From: Sphingomonadales bacterium
GTDB taxonomy: Bacteria; Pseudomonadota; Alphaproteobacteria; Sphingomonadales; Kordiimonadaceae
NCBI GenBank assembly: GCA_011088215.1
Contig: JAALKD010000030.1
Location: 1-38,060 of the forward strand
Reading direction: 5' to 3'
DNA length: 38,060 bases
Both the position numbers and the translations under genes were made by a program. Under the pieces are notes generated by a model that saw only the letters and a program-made list of their open reading frames with translations, ran no database searches and was not told where the DNA came from. This document shows, piece by piece, positions 1 through 8,162 of the stretch; position 1 is the first letter of the stretch; each line of letters starts with the position of its first letter.

Positions 1-331
1 ACTATCCGTTGTGAATCAATAACTTAATAAAATCCTTATCCCGAATTCGCGTTATCTAGCCCTGCCCGGAATATAGCCATCTCAAATGTGTGGATGCAAC
101 ACGTAATATATCACGTTTGTAACCAGCTGATGTGGGCCACTATTTACCAGCGCTAAAGGTTACATAAAAATAATGTGAGCCCATATGGCTGGATTGTGTA
201 ATTACAGGCTTGCAGATAGAGGGTAGGGCAGGCTAAACCTGTTTCCGTATAAGGCTGCGGCACAGATTTTGTTGTCGTGGCGGGCCAAACTCTAACTTCT
301 GCAAACGCTAATTTCTGTCAGGGGACTATAT
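1..331 (+). promoter_or_regulatory. Non-coding leader upstream of the sdh operon
   Basis: No convincing gene lies in this stretch. It must hold the promoter of sdhCDAB, but I see no clear -35/-10 pair. A near-palindrome sits at 101-116, where two ACGT half-sites flank an AT-rich centre; it could be an operator. The 12-mer AGCCCTGCCCGG at 58-69 recurs just upstream of mdh. The last element, AGGGGA at about 319-324, is a good ribosome binding site for sdhC. A short reading frame from 277 overlaps sdhC in another frame and looks spurious. Confidence 0.5.
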
Positions 332-727
332 ATGGCACAGGCGAACCGTCCGCTTTCTCCTCACCTTCAGGTTTATCGGTGGGGTGCCCATATGGCAGTA
401 TCCATCATTCATCGGGCAACCGGGTCGGCGCTAGCTTTCGGCGCAGTATTGCTAACCTGGTGGTTGGTGGCACTGGCCTCTGGGCATGATTATTTTTCAA
501 CTGTTCAAGATTTTGCGGGTTCATGGTTCGGACGGTTGGTTCTGTTCGGCATTACCTTTAGTTTAATGCAGCATTTGGCCAGCGGTATTAGCCATTTGTT
601 TATGGACATGGGTCGTCTGTATGACCTCAAGATCAATACGCTGACAGCCAAATCTATCTTCGTATTTTCTGTGGTGGCGACGCTGGGCATCTGGTACGCC
701 GCCTATAAAGTGATGGGGGTGATTTGA
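332..727 (+). CDS. sdhC: Succinate dehydrogenase cytochrome b556 subunit
   Basis: This 131-residue protein is one of two membrane anchors of respiratory complex II, where it binds haem b and ubiquinone in the inner membrane. The N-terminal RPLSPHLQVYRW and the following SIIHRATGSALAFG are the signature of the SdhC family. Three hydrophobic helices follow at roughly residues 30-50, 65-90 and 108-128. The MQHLASGISHLFMDMG segment carries the family's His pair, one of which is expected to ligate haem. The start is supported by AGGGGA a few bases upstream. It opens the sdhCDAB operon and ends one base before the sdhD start. Identification is secure from motifs, length and neighbours. Confidence 0.97.
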   Translation: MAQANRPLSPHLQVYRWGAHMAVSIIHRATGSALAFGAVLLTWWLVALASGHDYFSTVQDFAGSWFGRLVLFGITFSLMQHLASGISHLFMDMGRLYDLKINTLTAKSIFVFSVVATLGIWYAAYKVMGVI

Positions 728-728
728 A

Positions 729-1112
729 ATGACGGATATGAAAACACCAATCGCTAAAGTGCGCGGCCTTGGCTCTGCCAAAGACGGTACACATCATTGG
801 TTGTCCCACAGGGTAACGGCCATCGCCAATATTCCGCTGGTGATCTTTTTTGTTGTGTCGTTCGTCGGTAACGCTGGCAAGGGGCACGCCGAGTGGGTTG
901 CCTGGCTCAAGCAGCCGATCGCGTCTGTTCTGATGATCTTGTTTATTGCCAATATGGTATACCATATGCGGCTGGGCCTGCAGGTGCTGATCGAGGATTA
1001 TGTCTATGATCCCGGCACCAAATTCGCCAGCATGATCGCTTTGACCTTCAGCTGCGTATTGATTGCATCGCTGAGTATTTTTTCAATTCTTCGTATCGCG
1101 TTTGGGGGATAA
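729..1112 (+). CDS. sdhD: Succinate dehydrogenase hydrophobic membrane anchor subunit
   Basis: This is the second membrane anchor of complex II, 127 residues with three hydrophobic helices at about residues 29-47, 61-85 and 98-122. The segments THHWLSHRVTAIANIPL and MVYHMRLGLQVLIEDYV match the alphaproteobacterial SdhD pattern, including His residues near the haem and quinone sites. It starts one base after the sdhC stop, so translation is probably coupled. A second in-frame ATG lies at 738. Its place between sdhC and sdhA is the standard order. The protein joins SdhC in passing electrons from SdhB to ubiquinone. Confidence 0.96.
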   Translation: MTDMKTPIAKVRGLGSAKDGTHHWLSHRVTAIANIPLVIFFVVSFVGNAGKGHAEWVAWLKQPIASVLMILFIANMVYHMRLGLQVLIEDYVYDPGTKFASMIALTFSCVLIASLSIFSILRIAFGG

Positions 1113-1118
1113 GTTATT

Positions 1119-2909
1119 ATGTCGAACGCCTATCCCATTACATTACACACATATGATGCCGTCGTTGTCGGCGCTGGTGGCGCTGGTCTCCGCGCGACCA
1201 TGGGCCTCGCTGAAAGCGGCCTGAAAACTGCCTGTATAACCAAAGTTTTCCCAACGCGTAGCCATACGGTTGCGGCGCAGGGCGGCATTGCAGCGTCGCT
1301 CGGTAACATGGGTAAAGACAGTTGGCAGTGGCATATGTATGACACGGTCAAGGGGTCTGATTGGCTCGGCGACCAGGATGCGATTGAGTATTTGGTGCGT
1401 GAAGCTCCGGCTGCAGTTTATGAGCTGGAGCATTATGGTGTTCCTTTCTCCCGCACCGAAGAGGGTAAGATTTACCAGCGTGCTTTTGGCGGCATGACTA
1501 CCGAATTCGGCGAAGGCCCCGCGGCCCAGCGCACCTGTGCTGCTGCCGACCGTACAGGCCACGCCATGCTGCATTCGCTTTACCAACAGTCGCTCAAGCA
1601 TGACAGCGATTTTTATATCGAATATTTCGCTATCGATATGATTATGGAAGACGGTGAATGCCGCGGTGTTATCGCCATGAATATGGAAGATGGTTCACTG
1701 CATGCGTTCCGGTCGCAAGCCACTGTGCTGGCGACAGGTGGTTATGGCCGTGCCTATTTCTCGGCCACATCAGCCCACACCTGCACTGGCGACGGCGGTG
1801 GTATGGTGCTGCGCGCAGGCCTTAGTTTGCAAGACCTAGAGTTTATCCAGTTTCATCCAACCGGCATATACGGCGCGGGCGTTTTGATTACCGAGGGCGC
1901 TCGCGGTGAAGGCGGCATTCTGATTAACTCAGAAGGTGAACGCTTCATGGAGCGTTATGCGCCGAGTGCGAAAGACTTGGCTAGTCGTGATGTGGTGTCA
2001 CGGTCAATTTCAAACGAAATTCGTGAAGGTCGCGGAGTGGGCGCAGATAAAGACCATATGTATCTGCACCTGGATCATCTGGACCCAGCAATTCTGGCTG
2101 AACGCCTTCCGGGCATTTCCGAAAGCGCAAAGGTATTCGCGGGCGTTGACGTCACCAAGGAACCGATTCCGATCCTGCCGACAGTGCATTATAATATGGG
2201 CGGTATTCCGACCAATTACCACGGCGAGGTTATTAACCCGACCAAAGACAATCCAGACAGCGTTGTGCCGGGCTTATTTGCCATCGGCGAGGCTGCCTGT
2301 GTGTCGGTTCACGGTGCGAACCGCTTGGGCTCTAACTCGCTGATTGACCTTGTGGTGTTTGGCCGAGCGGTTGGAAAACGTGTGCCAGAAATTGTCACAA
2401 CGGGAGCCACTCAAAAACCGCTGCCTGAAGGCTATGCTGATATGGCACTGGGCCGTTTGGACAAAGCTCGCTACGCCGACGGTGGGACGCCGACGGCGGA
2501 ACTACGGCTGAAGATGCAGCGCAACATGCAAACCAATTGTGCCGTATTTAGAACCGAAGAAGTGCTGGCTGAGGGCGTAAAAAACATCGATGAGATTGCA
2601 GGCGGTCTTGACGATATCAAGACAAGTGATCGATCACTGGTATGGAACAGCGATTTGATTGAAACGCTGGAGCTGGACAACCTGATGGGCCAGGCCGTGT
2701 TGACAATGCACAGTGCCGCGGCGCGCAAGGAAAGCCGCGGTGCGCATATGCACGAGGACTACCCGGACCGTGACGATGTCAACTGGATGAAGCATACAGC
2801 TTGTTGGTTGGACGACGGCAACAAAGTAACCCTTGGAGAGCGGCCTGTGCATGATTATACGCTCACCACAGAGGTTGAGTATATCAAACCTAAAGCCCGG
2901 GTATATTAG
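1119..2909 (+). CDS. sdhA: Succinate dehydrogenase flavoprotein subunit
   Basis: This 596-residue subunit oxidises succinate to fumarate on the cytoplasmic face of complex II. The Rossmann motif GAGGAG is at residues 18-23. [10 protein letters not shown] follows, and its His49 is the expected covalent FAD attachment site. Substrate-binding and catalytic segments are visible: the HPTG motif, the [21 protein letters not shown] region with its catalytic Arg, and the C-terminal [14 protein letters not shown]. Length is normal for alphaproteobacteria. It lies 6 bases after sdhD and 14 before sdhB. Nothing is missing from the active site that I can see. Confidence 0.98.
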   Translation: MSNAYPITLHTYDAVVVGAGGAGLRATMGLAESGLKTACITKVFPTRSHTVAAQGGIAASLGNMGKDSWQWHMYDTVKGSDWLGDQDAIEYLVREAPAAVYELEHYGVPFSRTEEGKIYQRAFGGMTTEFGEGPAAQRTCAAADRTGHAMLHSLYQQSLKHDSDFYIEYFAIDMIMEDGECRGVIAMNMEDGSLHAFRSQATVLATGGYGRAYFSATSAHTCTGDGGGMVLRAGLSLQDLEFIQFHPTGIYGAGVLITEGARGEGGILINSEGERFMERYAPSAKDLASRDVVSRSISNEIREGRGVGADKDHMYLHLDHLDPAILAERLPGISESAKVFAGVDVTKEPIPILPTVHYNMGGIPTNYHGEVINPTKDNPDSVVPGLFAIGEAACVSVHGANRLGSNSLIDLVVFGRAVGKRVPEIVTTGATQKPLPEGYADMALGRLDKARYADGGTPTAELRLKMQRNMQTNCAVFRTEEVLAEGVKNIDEIAGGLDDIKTSDRSLVWNSDLIETLELDNLMGQAVLTMHSAAARKESRGAHMHEDYPDRDDVNWMKHTACWLDDGNKVTLGERPVHDYTLTTEVEYIKPKARVY

Positions 2910-2923
2910 GAGGAGTATGAGAG

Positions 2924-3700
2924 ATGGCTGAATTTGCACTTCCTAAGAACTCGCGCGTCGGCAAAGGCAAAACTGTCAAGGCTGACGGTGCTACCAACAC
3001 CAAACCGTTCCACGTGTACCGCTGGAATCCGGATGACCGCGAAAACCCGCACATGGATACCTTTGAGGTGGACATGGACAGCTGCGGCCCGATGGTTTTG
3101 GATGCGCTGATTAAAATTAAAAACGAGATGGACAGCACCGTAACTTTCAGGCGGTCATGCCGCGAAGGTGTGTGTGGTTCCTGCGCCATGAACATCAACG
3201 GCAAGAACGGTCTGGCTTGTACTACGGCGATTGAAGACACAAAAGGCGATGTGGCAATAACGCCATTGCCACACCAGGAAGTGGTTAAAGACCTGGTGCC
3301 GGACCTGAGCAATTTTTATGCACAATATGCCTCCATCAAACCATGGATGCAGACCCAGAGCCCAACACCCGAGAAAGAACGCCTTCAAAGCCATGAGGAC
3401 CGCGAAAAGCTGGACGGCCTTTATGAATGTATTCTGTGTGCTTGCTGTTCGACGTCTTGCCCTAGCTATTGGTGGAACGAAGATAAATACTTGGGCCCAG
3501 CCGTGTTGTTGCAATCATACCGGTGGTTGATAGATAGCCGCGACGAAGCTACAGGCGAACGGCTTGATGACCTTGAAGACCCATTCCGTTTGTATAGGTG
3601 CCACACCATTATGAACTGCGCCAATGCCTGCCCGAAGGGTTTGAACCCTGCGAAAGCGATTGCCGAGATCAAGAAAATGATGGTCGAACGACAGGGCTAG
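2924..3700 (+). CDS. sdhB: Succinate dehydrogenase iron-sulfur subunit
   Basis: This 258-residue protein carries electrons from the SdhA flavin to quinone through three iron-sulfur centres. All three Cys clusters are present: [10 protein letters not shown] with a later Cys for the [2Fe-2S] centre, [12 protein letters not shown] for [4Fe-4S], and [14 protein letters not shown] for [3Fe-4S]. The start at 2924 has an AGGAGG site at 2908-2913, about ten bases upstream. An out-of-frame ATG at 2917 lies between them and reaches a stop after four codons. It is the last gene of the operon and is followed by a terminator. Confidence 0.98.
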   Translation: MAEFALPKNSRVGKGKTVKADGATNTKPFHVYRWNPDDRENPHMDTFEVDMDSCGPMVLDALIKIKNEMDSTVTFRRSCREGVCGSCAMNINGKNGLACTTAIEDTKGDVAITPLPHQEVVKDLVPDLSNFYAQYASIKPWMQTQSPTPEKERLQSHEDREKLDGLYECILCACCSTSCPSYWWNEDKYLGPAVLLQSYRWLIDSRDEATGERLDDLEDPFRLYRCHTIMNCANACPKGLNPAKAIAEIKKMMVERQG

Positions 3701-3728
3701 ATTTTGGCGTGTTCCTGAATAATATGAG

Positions 3729-3752
3729 AGCGGGTCATTGACCCGCTTTTTT
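3729..3752 (+). terminator. Intrinsic terminator of the sdhCDAB operon
   Basis: The arms AGCGGGTCA and TGACCCGCT form a perfect hairpin of up to nine pairs with a minimal loop, followed directly by a T-rich tail. It lies 28 bases after the sdhB stop and only a few bases before the ribosome binding site of the next gene. That next gene therefore either has its own promoter or depends on read-through. Confidence 0.92.
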
Positions 3753-3768
3753 ATTGGGGAGCAATGCA

Positions 3769-4230
3769 GTGATTGAGAGAGAATTTCAGATTTTATCTCT
3801 GGAGCAGGGTGAAAACAAACATTTCTTGGGTATGCTAAACTTGTTTGGTGAAGTCTTTGAAGACGCACCTAGCTACTGCAGCGCCCAGCCCAGCGATGCT
3901 TATATTGATAGCCTCCTGAATTCGGATACTTTCTATGCGTTGGTCGCGGAGCAGGACGGTGAGGTTGTTGGTGCCATTGCTGGATATGAGTTAAAGAAAT
4001 TTGAGCAGGAACGCAGTGAGTTTTACATTTACGACCTAGCGGTTGCCGAATTCCATCGCCGTATAGGTCTTGCCACAGCTTTGATCGACGCATTTGGTAA
4101 AATCGCCAGAGAGCGCGGCGCATGGACAATGTATGTTCAGGCCGACCCTATAGATGCGGCCGCCGTCGCACTCTATGACAAGTTGGGTGTTCGAGAGGAA
4201 GTGTTTCATTTCGACATTGAGCCAAAATAG
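3769..4230 (+). CDS. GNAT acetyltransferase resembling AAC(3)-I aminoglycoside 3-N-acetyltransferases
   Basis: A GTG start at 3769 is preferred because GGGGAG lies at 3756-3761; a TTG at 3754 is possible but overlaps that site. The 153-residue protein is a single GNAT domain using acetyl-CoA, with the pyrophosphate-binding loop HRRIGLAT at residues 97-104. The match goes beyond generic GNAT: KFEQERSEFYIYDLAV, MYVQAD and AVALYDKLGVREEVFHFDIEP correspond closely, from my memory of the family, to AAC(3)-Ia, which acetylates gentamicin-type aminoglycosides. There is no integron or transposon nearby, so this looks like a resident chromosomal member. Its natural substrate may not be a drug; amine acetylation is the safe inference. 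Confidence 0.85.
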   Translation: MIEREFQILSLEQGENKHFLGMLNLFGEVFEDAPSYCSAQPSDAYIDSLLNSDTFYALVAEQDGEVVGAIAGYELKKFEQERSEFYIYDLAVAEFHRRIGLATALIDAFGKIARERGAWTMYVQADPIDAAAVALYDKLGVREEVFHFDIEPK

Positions 4231-4250
4231 TCAGGCTTATCCGAGCGACC

Positions 4251-5015
4251 TTAAGGCAGATTTAAGGCCTGCTGGGTTGCCGTGAACACGTCAGGGTGCG
4301 CTATTTTTTTTAGCATATTTGGCTCAGGCAAGCATTTAGGGTCGACGAATTCGAGCAGTTCAGGGTCGGCGTCACTGTATATAATGTCGAGCGCAAACCG
4401 GTTGTGCCCGTATAGCCCGCGGTGGATCATATTGGCGGAAAACACCAGCAGGTCACCGCGGTTTAGCGCCAGTGCCTTGCCTGATGGTAGGTCGTCAGAT
4501 GGTTTTCGGCCACTCTCGCCCATGCGGGTTTCAAACTCTTGGGCGTTGTCCCAGTGCAGGTGGGTGCCCGGCACCAATTCAATGCCCGGCTCGTTCGCAA
4601 GCGGCACGCGGAAATGCAGGATGGTTTTTAATTTCAGTAATTCTTGTTGTTTAGCCACACTATCAGGTCGATATTGAATGTCACGGTGCCAATAGTTTTT
4701 CTGTTCGCTATTTTTCGGGTTGAAAAACAGCTGAGTGTTCATGAAAGCTGGCCCCATGATAATAATGTCGCGCGCGACACTCACCAGCTTATCCATTGCG
4801 ATAAAGTTGAAGAGTTTTTGCCGATCAGGAGTGGAAAGTGCATCTGCGTGGGTGATGTAAGCGCTGTTAATCGCCTGATGGTTATAATGATCGCGGTTTT
4901 GCTCAATCCAAGCCGAATGGAACCGCCGAAGTATTGGTTCAACGACATCCAGTTCATGGTCGGTGAAAAATTGACGCTTCAATGAATAGCCATTTTGCTG
5001 ATAATCTGTTTGCAT
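4251..5015 (-). CDS. Phytanoyl-CoA dioxygenase (PhyH) family protein
   Basis: This 254-residue protein looks like a non-haem Fe(II)/2-oxoglutarate dioxygenase. The metal triad is visible as His110 and Asp112 (WHRD) with His198 (NMIHRG), and Arg206 is the likely 2-oxoglutarate anchor. The segment GIELVPGTHLHWDN is typical of PhyH proteins. The reading frame is open further upstream, but that extension overlaps the divergent GFA-family gene, so the ATG at 5015 is preferred. A TATAAT hexamer ends seven bases before this ATG, which suggests a leaderless transcript. The substrate cannot be told; members hydroxylate lipids, small metabolites or secondary metabolites. It converges with the acetyltransferase gene. 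Confidence 0.85.
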   Translation of the reverse strand: MQTDYQQNGYSLKRQFFTDHELDVVEPILRRFHSAWIEQNRDHYNHQAINSAYITHADALSTPDRQKLFNFIAMDKLVSVARDIIIMGPAFMNTQLFFNPKNSEQKNYWHRDIQYRPDSVAKQQELLKLKTILHFRVPLANEPGIELVPGTHLHWDNAQEFETRMGESGRKPSDDLPSGKALALNRGDLLVFSANMIHRGLYGHNRFALDIIYSDADPELLEFVDPKCLPEPNMLKKIAHPDVFTATQQALNLP

Positions 5016-5054
5016 GAGAGAATTATACCTGAAGGATATGGAAGGAGAAACAGA
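5013..5054. promoter_or_regulatory. Divergent promoter region with -10 hexamer next to the PhyH start
   Basis: Only 39 bases separate the starts of two divergent genes. On the minus strand TATAAT (plus-strand ATTATA at 5022-5027) ends seven bases before the PhyH ATG, placing transcription initiation at or within a base or two of the A of ATG. No Shine-Dalgarno sequence fits on that side. On the plus strand GAAGGAGA at 5041-5048 serves the GFA-family gene. A -35 element for the minus-strand promoter is weak at best. Confidence 0.45.
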
Positions 5055-5483
5055 ATGAGCGAAAAAATGGATGTTAGCGGTAAGTGCCTGTGCGGTGCTG
5101 TGTCTTTCAGTGCCAAAATTGCGGAACCGCATGTAGGCGCCTGCCACTGTGCTATGTGCCGAAGGTGGGGTAGTGGTCCTTTTATGGAGGTCGATTGCGG
5201 TACAGATGTCACCTATGAAGGCGCAGGAAATATCTCGACTTTTTCCTCGTCCGACTGGGCAGAGCGGGGTTTTTGTTCAACCTGCGGATCCAACTTGTTT
5301 TACCGGTTAAAAGAAAGCGGTCAAACTATGATGGCTGTCGGATTGCTGGATGATGACGGTGGATTGGACCTAAAAGGGCAGGTATTTATTGATGAAAAAC
5401 CGCCTTACTATAGCTTTGCCGAAAAAACCGAAGAACTGACCGGCGCTGAAGTGTTCGCCATGTTCGGCGGTGATGGTTCGTAA
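5055..5483 (+). CDS. GFA family (glutathione-dependent formaldehyde-activating enzyme/CENP-V fold) protein
   Basis: The 142-residue protein has the zinc-binding Cys set of the GFA family: GKCLCGAVSF near the N-terminus, ACHCAMCRRWG, and FCSTCGSNLFYRL, with Cys residues in C-x-C and C-x2-C pairs. Founding members were proposed to act in formaldehyde-glutathione adduct formation, but for most homologues the function is unknown, and no formaldehyde oxidation genes lie nearby. The ATG at 5055 is chosen over an upstream in-frame start because GGAGA precedes it at good spacing and the family motif begins soon after. It is divergent from the PhyH gene and convergent with the nitrilase-family gene. 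Confidence 0.88.
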   Translation: MSEKMDVSGKCLCGAVSFSAKIAEPHVGACHCAMCRRWGSGPFMEVDCGTDVTYEGAGNISTFSSSDWAERGFCSTCGSNLFYRLKESGQTMMAVGLLDDDGGLDLKGQVFIDEKPPYYSFAEKTEELTGAEVFAMFGGDGS

Positions 5484-5506
5484 TCGTTTGTGAATTACTC
5501 TCCAGC

Positions 5507-6280
5507 CTACTCGCGCACATAGCGCGGGTAGCTAGTCTTTGCTAAGCGAGATTGTTCCAGATCAATCTCAACAGTTGCGAACTTGTTGGTTTCGTCCGTG
5601 GTAGCCAGTACATTGCCGTCCGGGTCAATGATCCAGCCCATGCCGCCGCAGTTTGCTTTGTCACCTTCCGGTCGCCACAAGTTTGATGACAAGCAGTAAG
5701 CGCCAGCGCATACCGCCGCCGTGCGTCCACCAGCTAACCATCGCTGCAGACCGCCATGGGTCGTCGCCCGCGGCACGCACAGTAGATCAATTTTCGACTT
5801 TGCATAGTGGCGGGCCCATTCGAAAAACCACATTTCCGTGCATATCAGTACGCCGATGCGCATGCCAAGTGCGCGGGCGGTGTCAAATCGTTTTTCACCG
5901 CGGTCGTACCAACTATGCTCCCAGTAGCCCGGCTCATCGGGCAGGTAATATTTCTCGTGAAATCCGTTTGCACCGGTTTCGTCGCCCCAAACATAAGCTT
6001 GATTGCGCCGGCTGCCGCTTGCGTTCGTGATGGGGCGAGTGGAAACAATGGCTCTGGCCCCTAACGATGAAAGCTTTTCAACGTAACGAGCATGGCTTTT
6101 CATTGCTGCCTCCCATTTTCCGGCGTCTGGTGTCCGGTCAGCCGCCAGCCAGTTGGAGAAGGTCATTTCAGGCAATAGAAGGAAGTCTGTTCGTTCCTGT
6201 TTGATATGGGCAGCCAGTGCGCTCAAGTCTTTGTCGCGAGATCCGTCACCGGGGTTTATTTCACAAACCGTTACTTTCAT
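5507..6280 (-). CDS. Carbon-nitrogen hydrolase (nitrilase superfamily)
   Basis: This 257-residue protein shows the complete Glu-Lys-Cys triad of the nitrilase superfamily: Glu38 in LLLPEM, Lys110 in HEKYYLPDE and Cys147 in GVLICTEMWF. It probably hydrolyses an amide or carbamoyl compound in the cytoplasm; there is no signal peptide. The GGMGWIIDPDGNVLA segment near the C-terminus is also typical. A ribosome binding site AAGGG lies about nine bases before the ATG. It stands alone and converges with the GFA-family gene. The exact substrate cannot be assigned; the CTEMWFFEWAR context resembles predicted aliphatic amidases rather than true nitrilases. Confidence 0.88.
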   Translation of the reverse strand: MKVTVCEINPGDGSRDKDLSALAAHIKQERTDFLLLPEMTFSNWLAADRTPDAGKWEAAMKSHARYVEKLSSLGARAIVSTRPITNASGSRRNQAYVWGDETGANGFHEKYYLPDEPGYWEHSWYDRGEKRFDTARALGMRIGVLICTEMWFFEWARHYAKSKIDLLCVPRATTHGGLQRWLAGGRTAAVCAGAYCLSSNLWRPEGDKANCGGMGWIIDPDGNVLATTDETNKFATVEIDLEQSRLAKTSYPRYVRE

Positions 6281-6455
6281 GGAGCTTGCCCTTTGATTGT
6301 CTGGCGGTTGCAGCTAGCCCCATTTTATATGACCAACCAACCCTTGTCACTTCTCAAGAAAACGAGGTTCAGGGCTAAATGAGCAAGACTTATTAACATA
6401 TTGGGGGTACAGATGCGGTAGTCGCGCGCTCGGGGGTGTGCAATTCGGATATACC

Positions 6456-7172
6456 ATGAACTGGAATACAATCTTTATTTTGACGCTGTTTTTTAGCTTG
6501 CCGGCTGGAAATATGGCAAAAGCAAACGAATCTGTTCCTGTCGCAAGCTTAAGCAACAGCTCATTCAAAGACCTTTGGCAAGCAATTGTTCTAGAAGCTG
6601 GCATCGAGGCAAACTTTGTTACAGCATCGCGTGAAAACAGACGCAGCGAACTTGTAAAAGGTAAGCTGGCTATGGATTGTTGCTCAATACCTGCCTGGCG
6701 TTCAACCGCTGCAGAACAGGCTGTACAGCTGTATACCGACCCCATATTTTATACGACCGATCACTTAATCCTTCAAAAGAACCGGGATTATGTTGGACTG
6801 AATCCTTTGGACTTACGCGCTTACAAAATAGCCGTTGTAAAAGGTTTTAGTTATGTCAACGAAGGGTCTTTTGGCTCTGTGATTGAAGTGCCAACAATGG
6901 ATGATACTTATGTGCTTGTCGCATCGGGCAAGGCAGATATGACTATTGCAAACAGCCAGGAATTCTGGCGTCGCCAGAGGTTACAGCCTTACGCCCTAAT
7001 GCTGGGGCCGGTACATGATCAGGTGCTGCTCCGCGCACGGGTACATAAGAATTGGGCAGAGCTTCTGCCGCAGATTAACGACGCCATAAAAAGGTTGCGC
7101 AAGTCCGGCAAGATGGATTTGTTGATGGCAAAGCGCATAAGAGACATTAAAAGCTCCGACGCGGAACAGTAA
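6456..7172 (+). CDS. Secreted periplasmic solute-binding protein, family 3 type (orphan)
   Basis: The protein has an N-terminal hydrophobic signal peptide at about residues 4-20, followed by a bilobal solute-binding protein pattern: a lobe ending in YTDPIFYTTDHLILQKN, then DLRAYKIAVVKGFSY and SGKADMTIANSQEFWRR. This resembles family 3 extracellular solute-binding proteins (amino-acid-binding type), although the overall similarity is loose. No permease or ATPase gene is adjacent, so it may serve as a sensor or enzyme-like relative instead of a transporter component. A GTG at 6438 would add six residues; the ATG at 6456 gives a cleaner signal peptide. Neither start has a strong ribosome binding site. 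The 175-base gap upstream shows no other gene. Confidence 0.7.
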   Translation: MNWNTIFILTLFFSLPAGNMAKANESVPVASLSNSSFKDLWQAIVLEAGIEANFVTASRENRRSELVKGKLAMDCCSIPAWRSTAAEQAVQLYTDPIFYTTDHLILQKNRDYVGLNPLDLRAYKIAVVKGFSYVNEGSFGSVIEVPTMDDTYVLVASGKADMTIANSQEFWRRQRLQPYALMLGPVHDQVLLRARVHKNWAELLPQINDAIKRLRKSGKMDLLMAKRIRDIKSSDAEQ

Positions 7173-7203
7173 TCATTCGGTCTCTGATTAAGCGCAGACC
7201 TTT

Positions 7204-7995
7204 TTAATCCAGTAATCTGGCTCTCAGTTTACCGCGCCGCTCGGCGTTTAGATCCATGGCATCGGTGAGGTAATCGTCAACTGAGCCAAATTCCTTTGTC
7301 ATTGCGGCAAAAGCGGCATGCAGAAACTCTGGTTCAACACCAATCAGTGGATAAACCGCCTCGGGGGTCACATCTCGGCCGGTTTTTTCGGCTACCTATG
7401 TGGCTGCTTCAACCGCGCGGGCCTCAAGGTCCACGGCTTCGTTGGTTAATAAAAAATCAGCAAAAATTGCATCTTCCGGCATATCAAGTGCTGTCATAAT
7501 CAGTGCGCCGGCGATGCCAGTTCGGTCCTTGCCTGCAGTGCAGTGAAATAGCGCCGCGCCGCCGTCGTCATCATCGATCAGTACGTCGAAAAGCTTTTTC
7601 AGTCCATCTGCGTTGGCGATGGGGATGGTCTGAAACGCCAGAATAAACTGGGCATGCAGCTCATCGGCAGGGAAGGGTGCGTTCGCTACCCGCTCGAACA
7701 GGTCCTTAATCCATGCGGCTGCGTTGCCGCCAATTGGATTTTCCACGTAGCGAGGTGTCCAGGGCGCGTGCCAGGTAACACGCATGCGGTCTTTCTCCGG
7801 TGCGGAGCGAAAATCAACTACAGTGGTAATGTTATGTTCGGCAATCTGTTCGGCTGCCGCAGTGTTCACCTCGGCAAAATGGCCAGAACGAAACAATCGT
7901 CCGTGCGCCAAGGTGCCGCCGTTTTTGCTGGTGTAACCGCCCATGTCCCGGAAATTTCGGACCCCGGGGATAGCGTGGATAACGGCTTTATTCAT
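7204..7995 (-). pseudogene. Tyrosine-protein phosphatase (DSP/PtpB-like) interrupted by an in-frame amber codon
   Basis: The first 199 codons encode a protein tyrosine/serine phosphatase: GVRNFRDMGGY near the N-terminus and the P-loop HCTAGKDRTG with Cys152 and Arg158. At codon 200 (plus-strand 7396-7398) there is a TAG. Reading on in the same frame gives 63 more sensible residues, including GVEPEFLHAAFAAMTKEFGS and DDYLTDAMDL, before TAA at 7204-7206. That tail matches the usual C-terminus of the family, so full length would be 263 residues. The catalytic loop precedes the stop, so a truncated product might fold poorly rather than lack the active site. A real nonsense mutation, amber read-through and sequencing error are all possible. 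Confidence 0.8.
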
Positions 7996-8162
7996 GATTT
8001 GCTGTCCTCATATTCGCGCGGATCTGCTTCAGCACAATCGCTTTAGCATAGAGATAGGCCTGCTGCTCCAACTTGCGAGCCCCATTTAGTTTTTCTTTGA
8101 TTTGTTTTTTTCGCCGCTCGTGCTAGGGACGAAACAGACGTCACCACAAGGGTTTTGCTGCA

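Noticed and set aside
277..489. Reading frame of 70 codons overlapping sdhC
   Set aside because: Different frame from sdhC, no ribosome binding site and no recognisable protein features.
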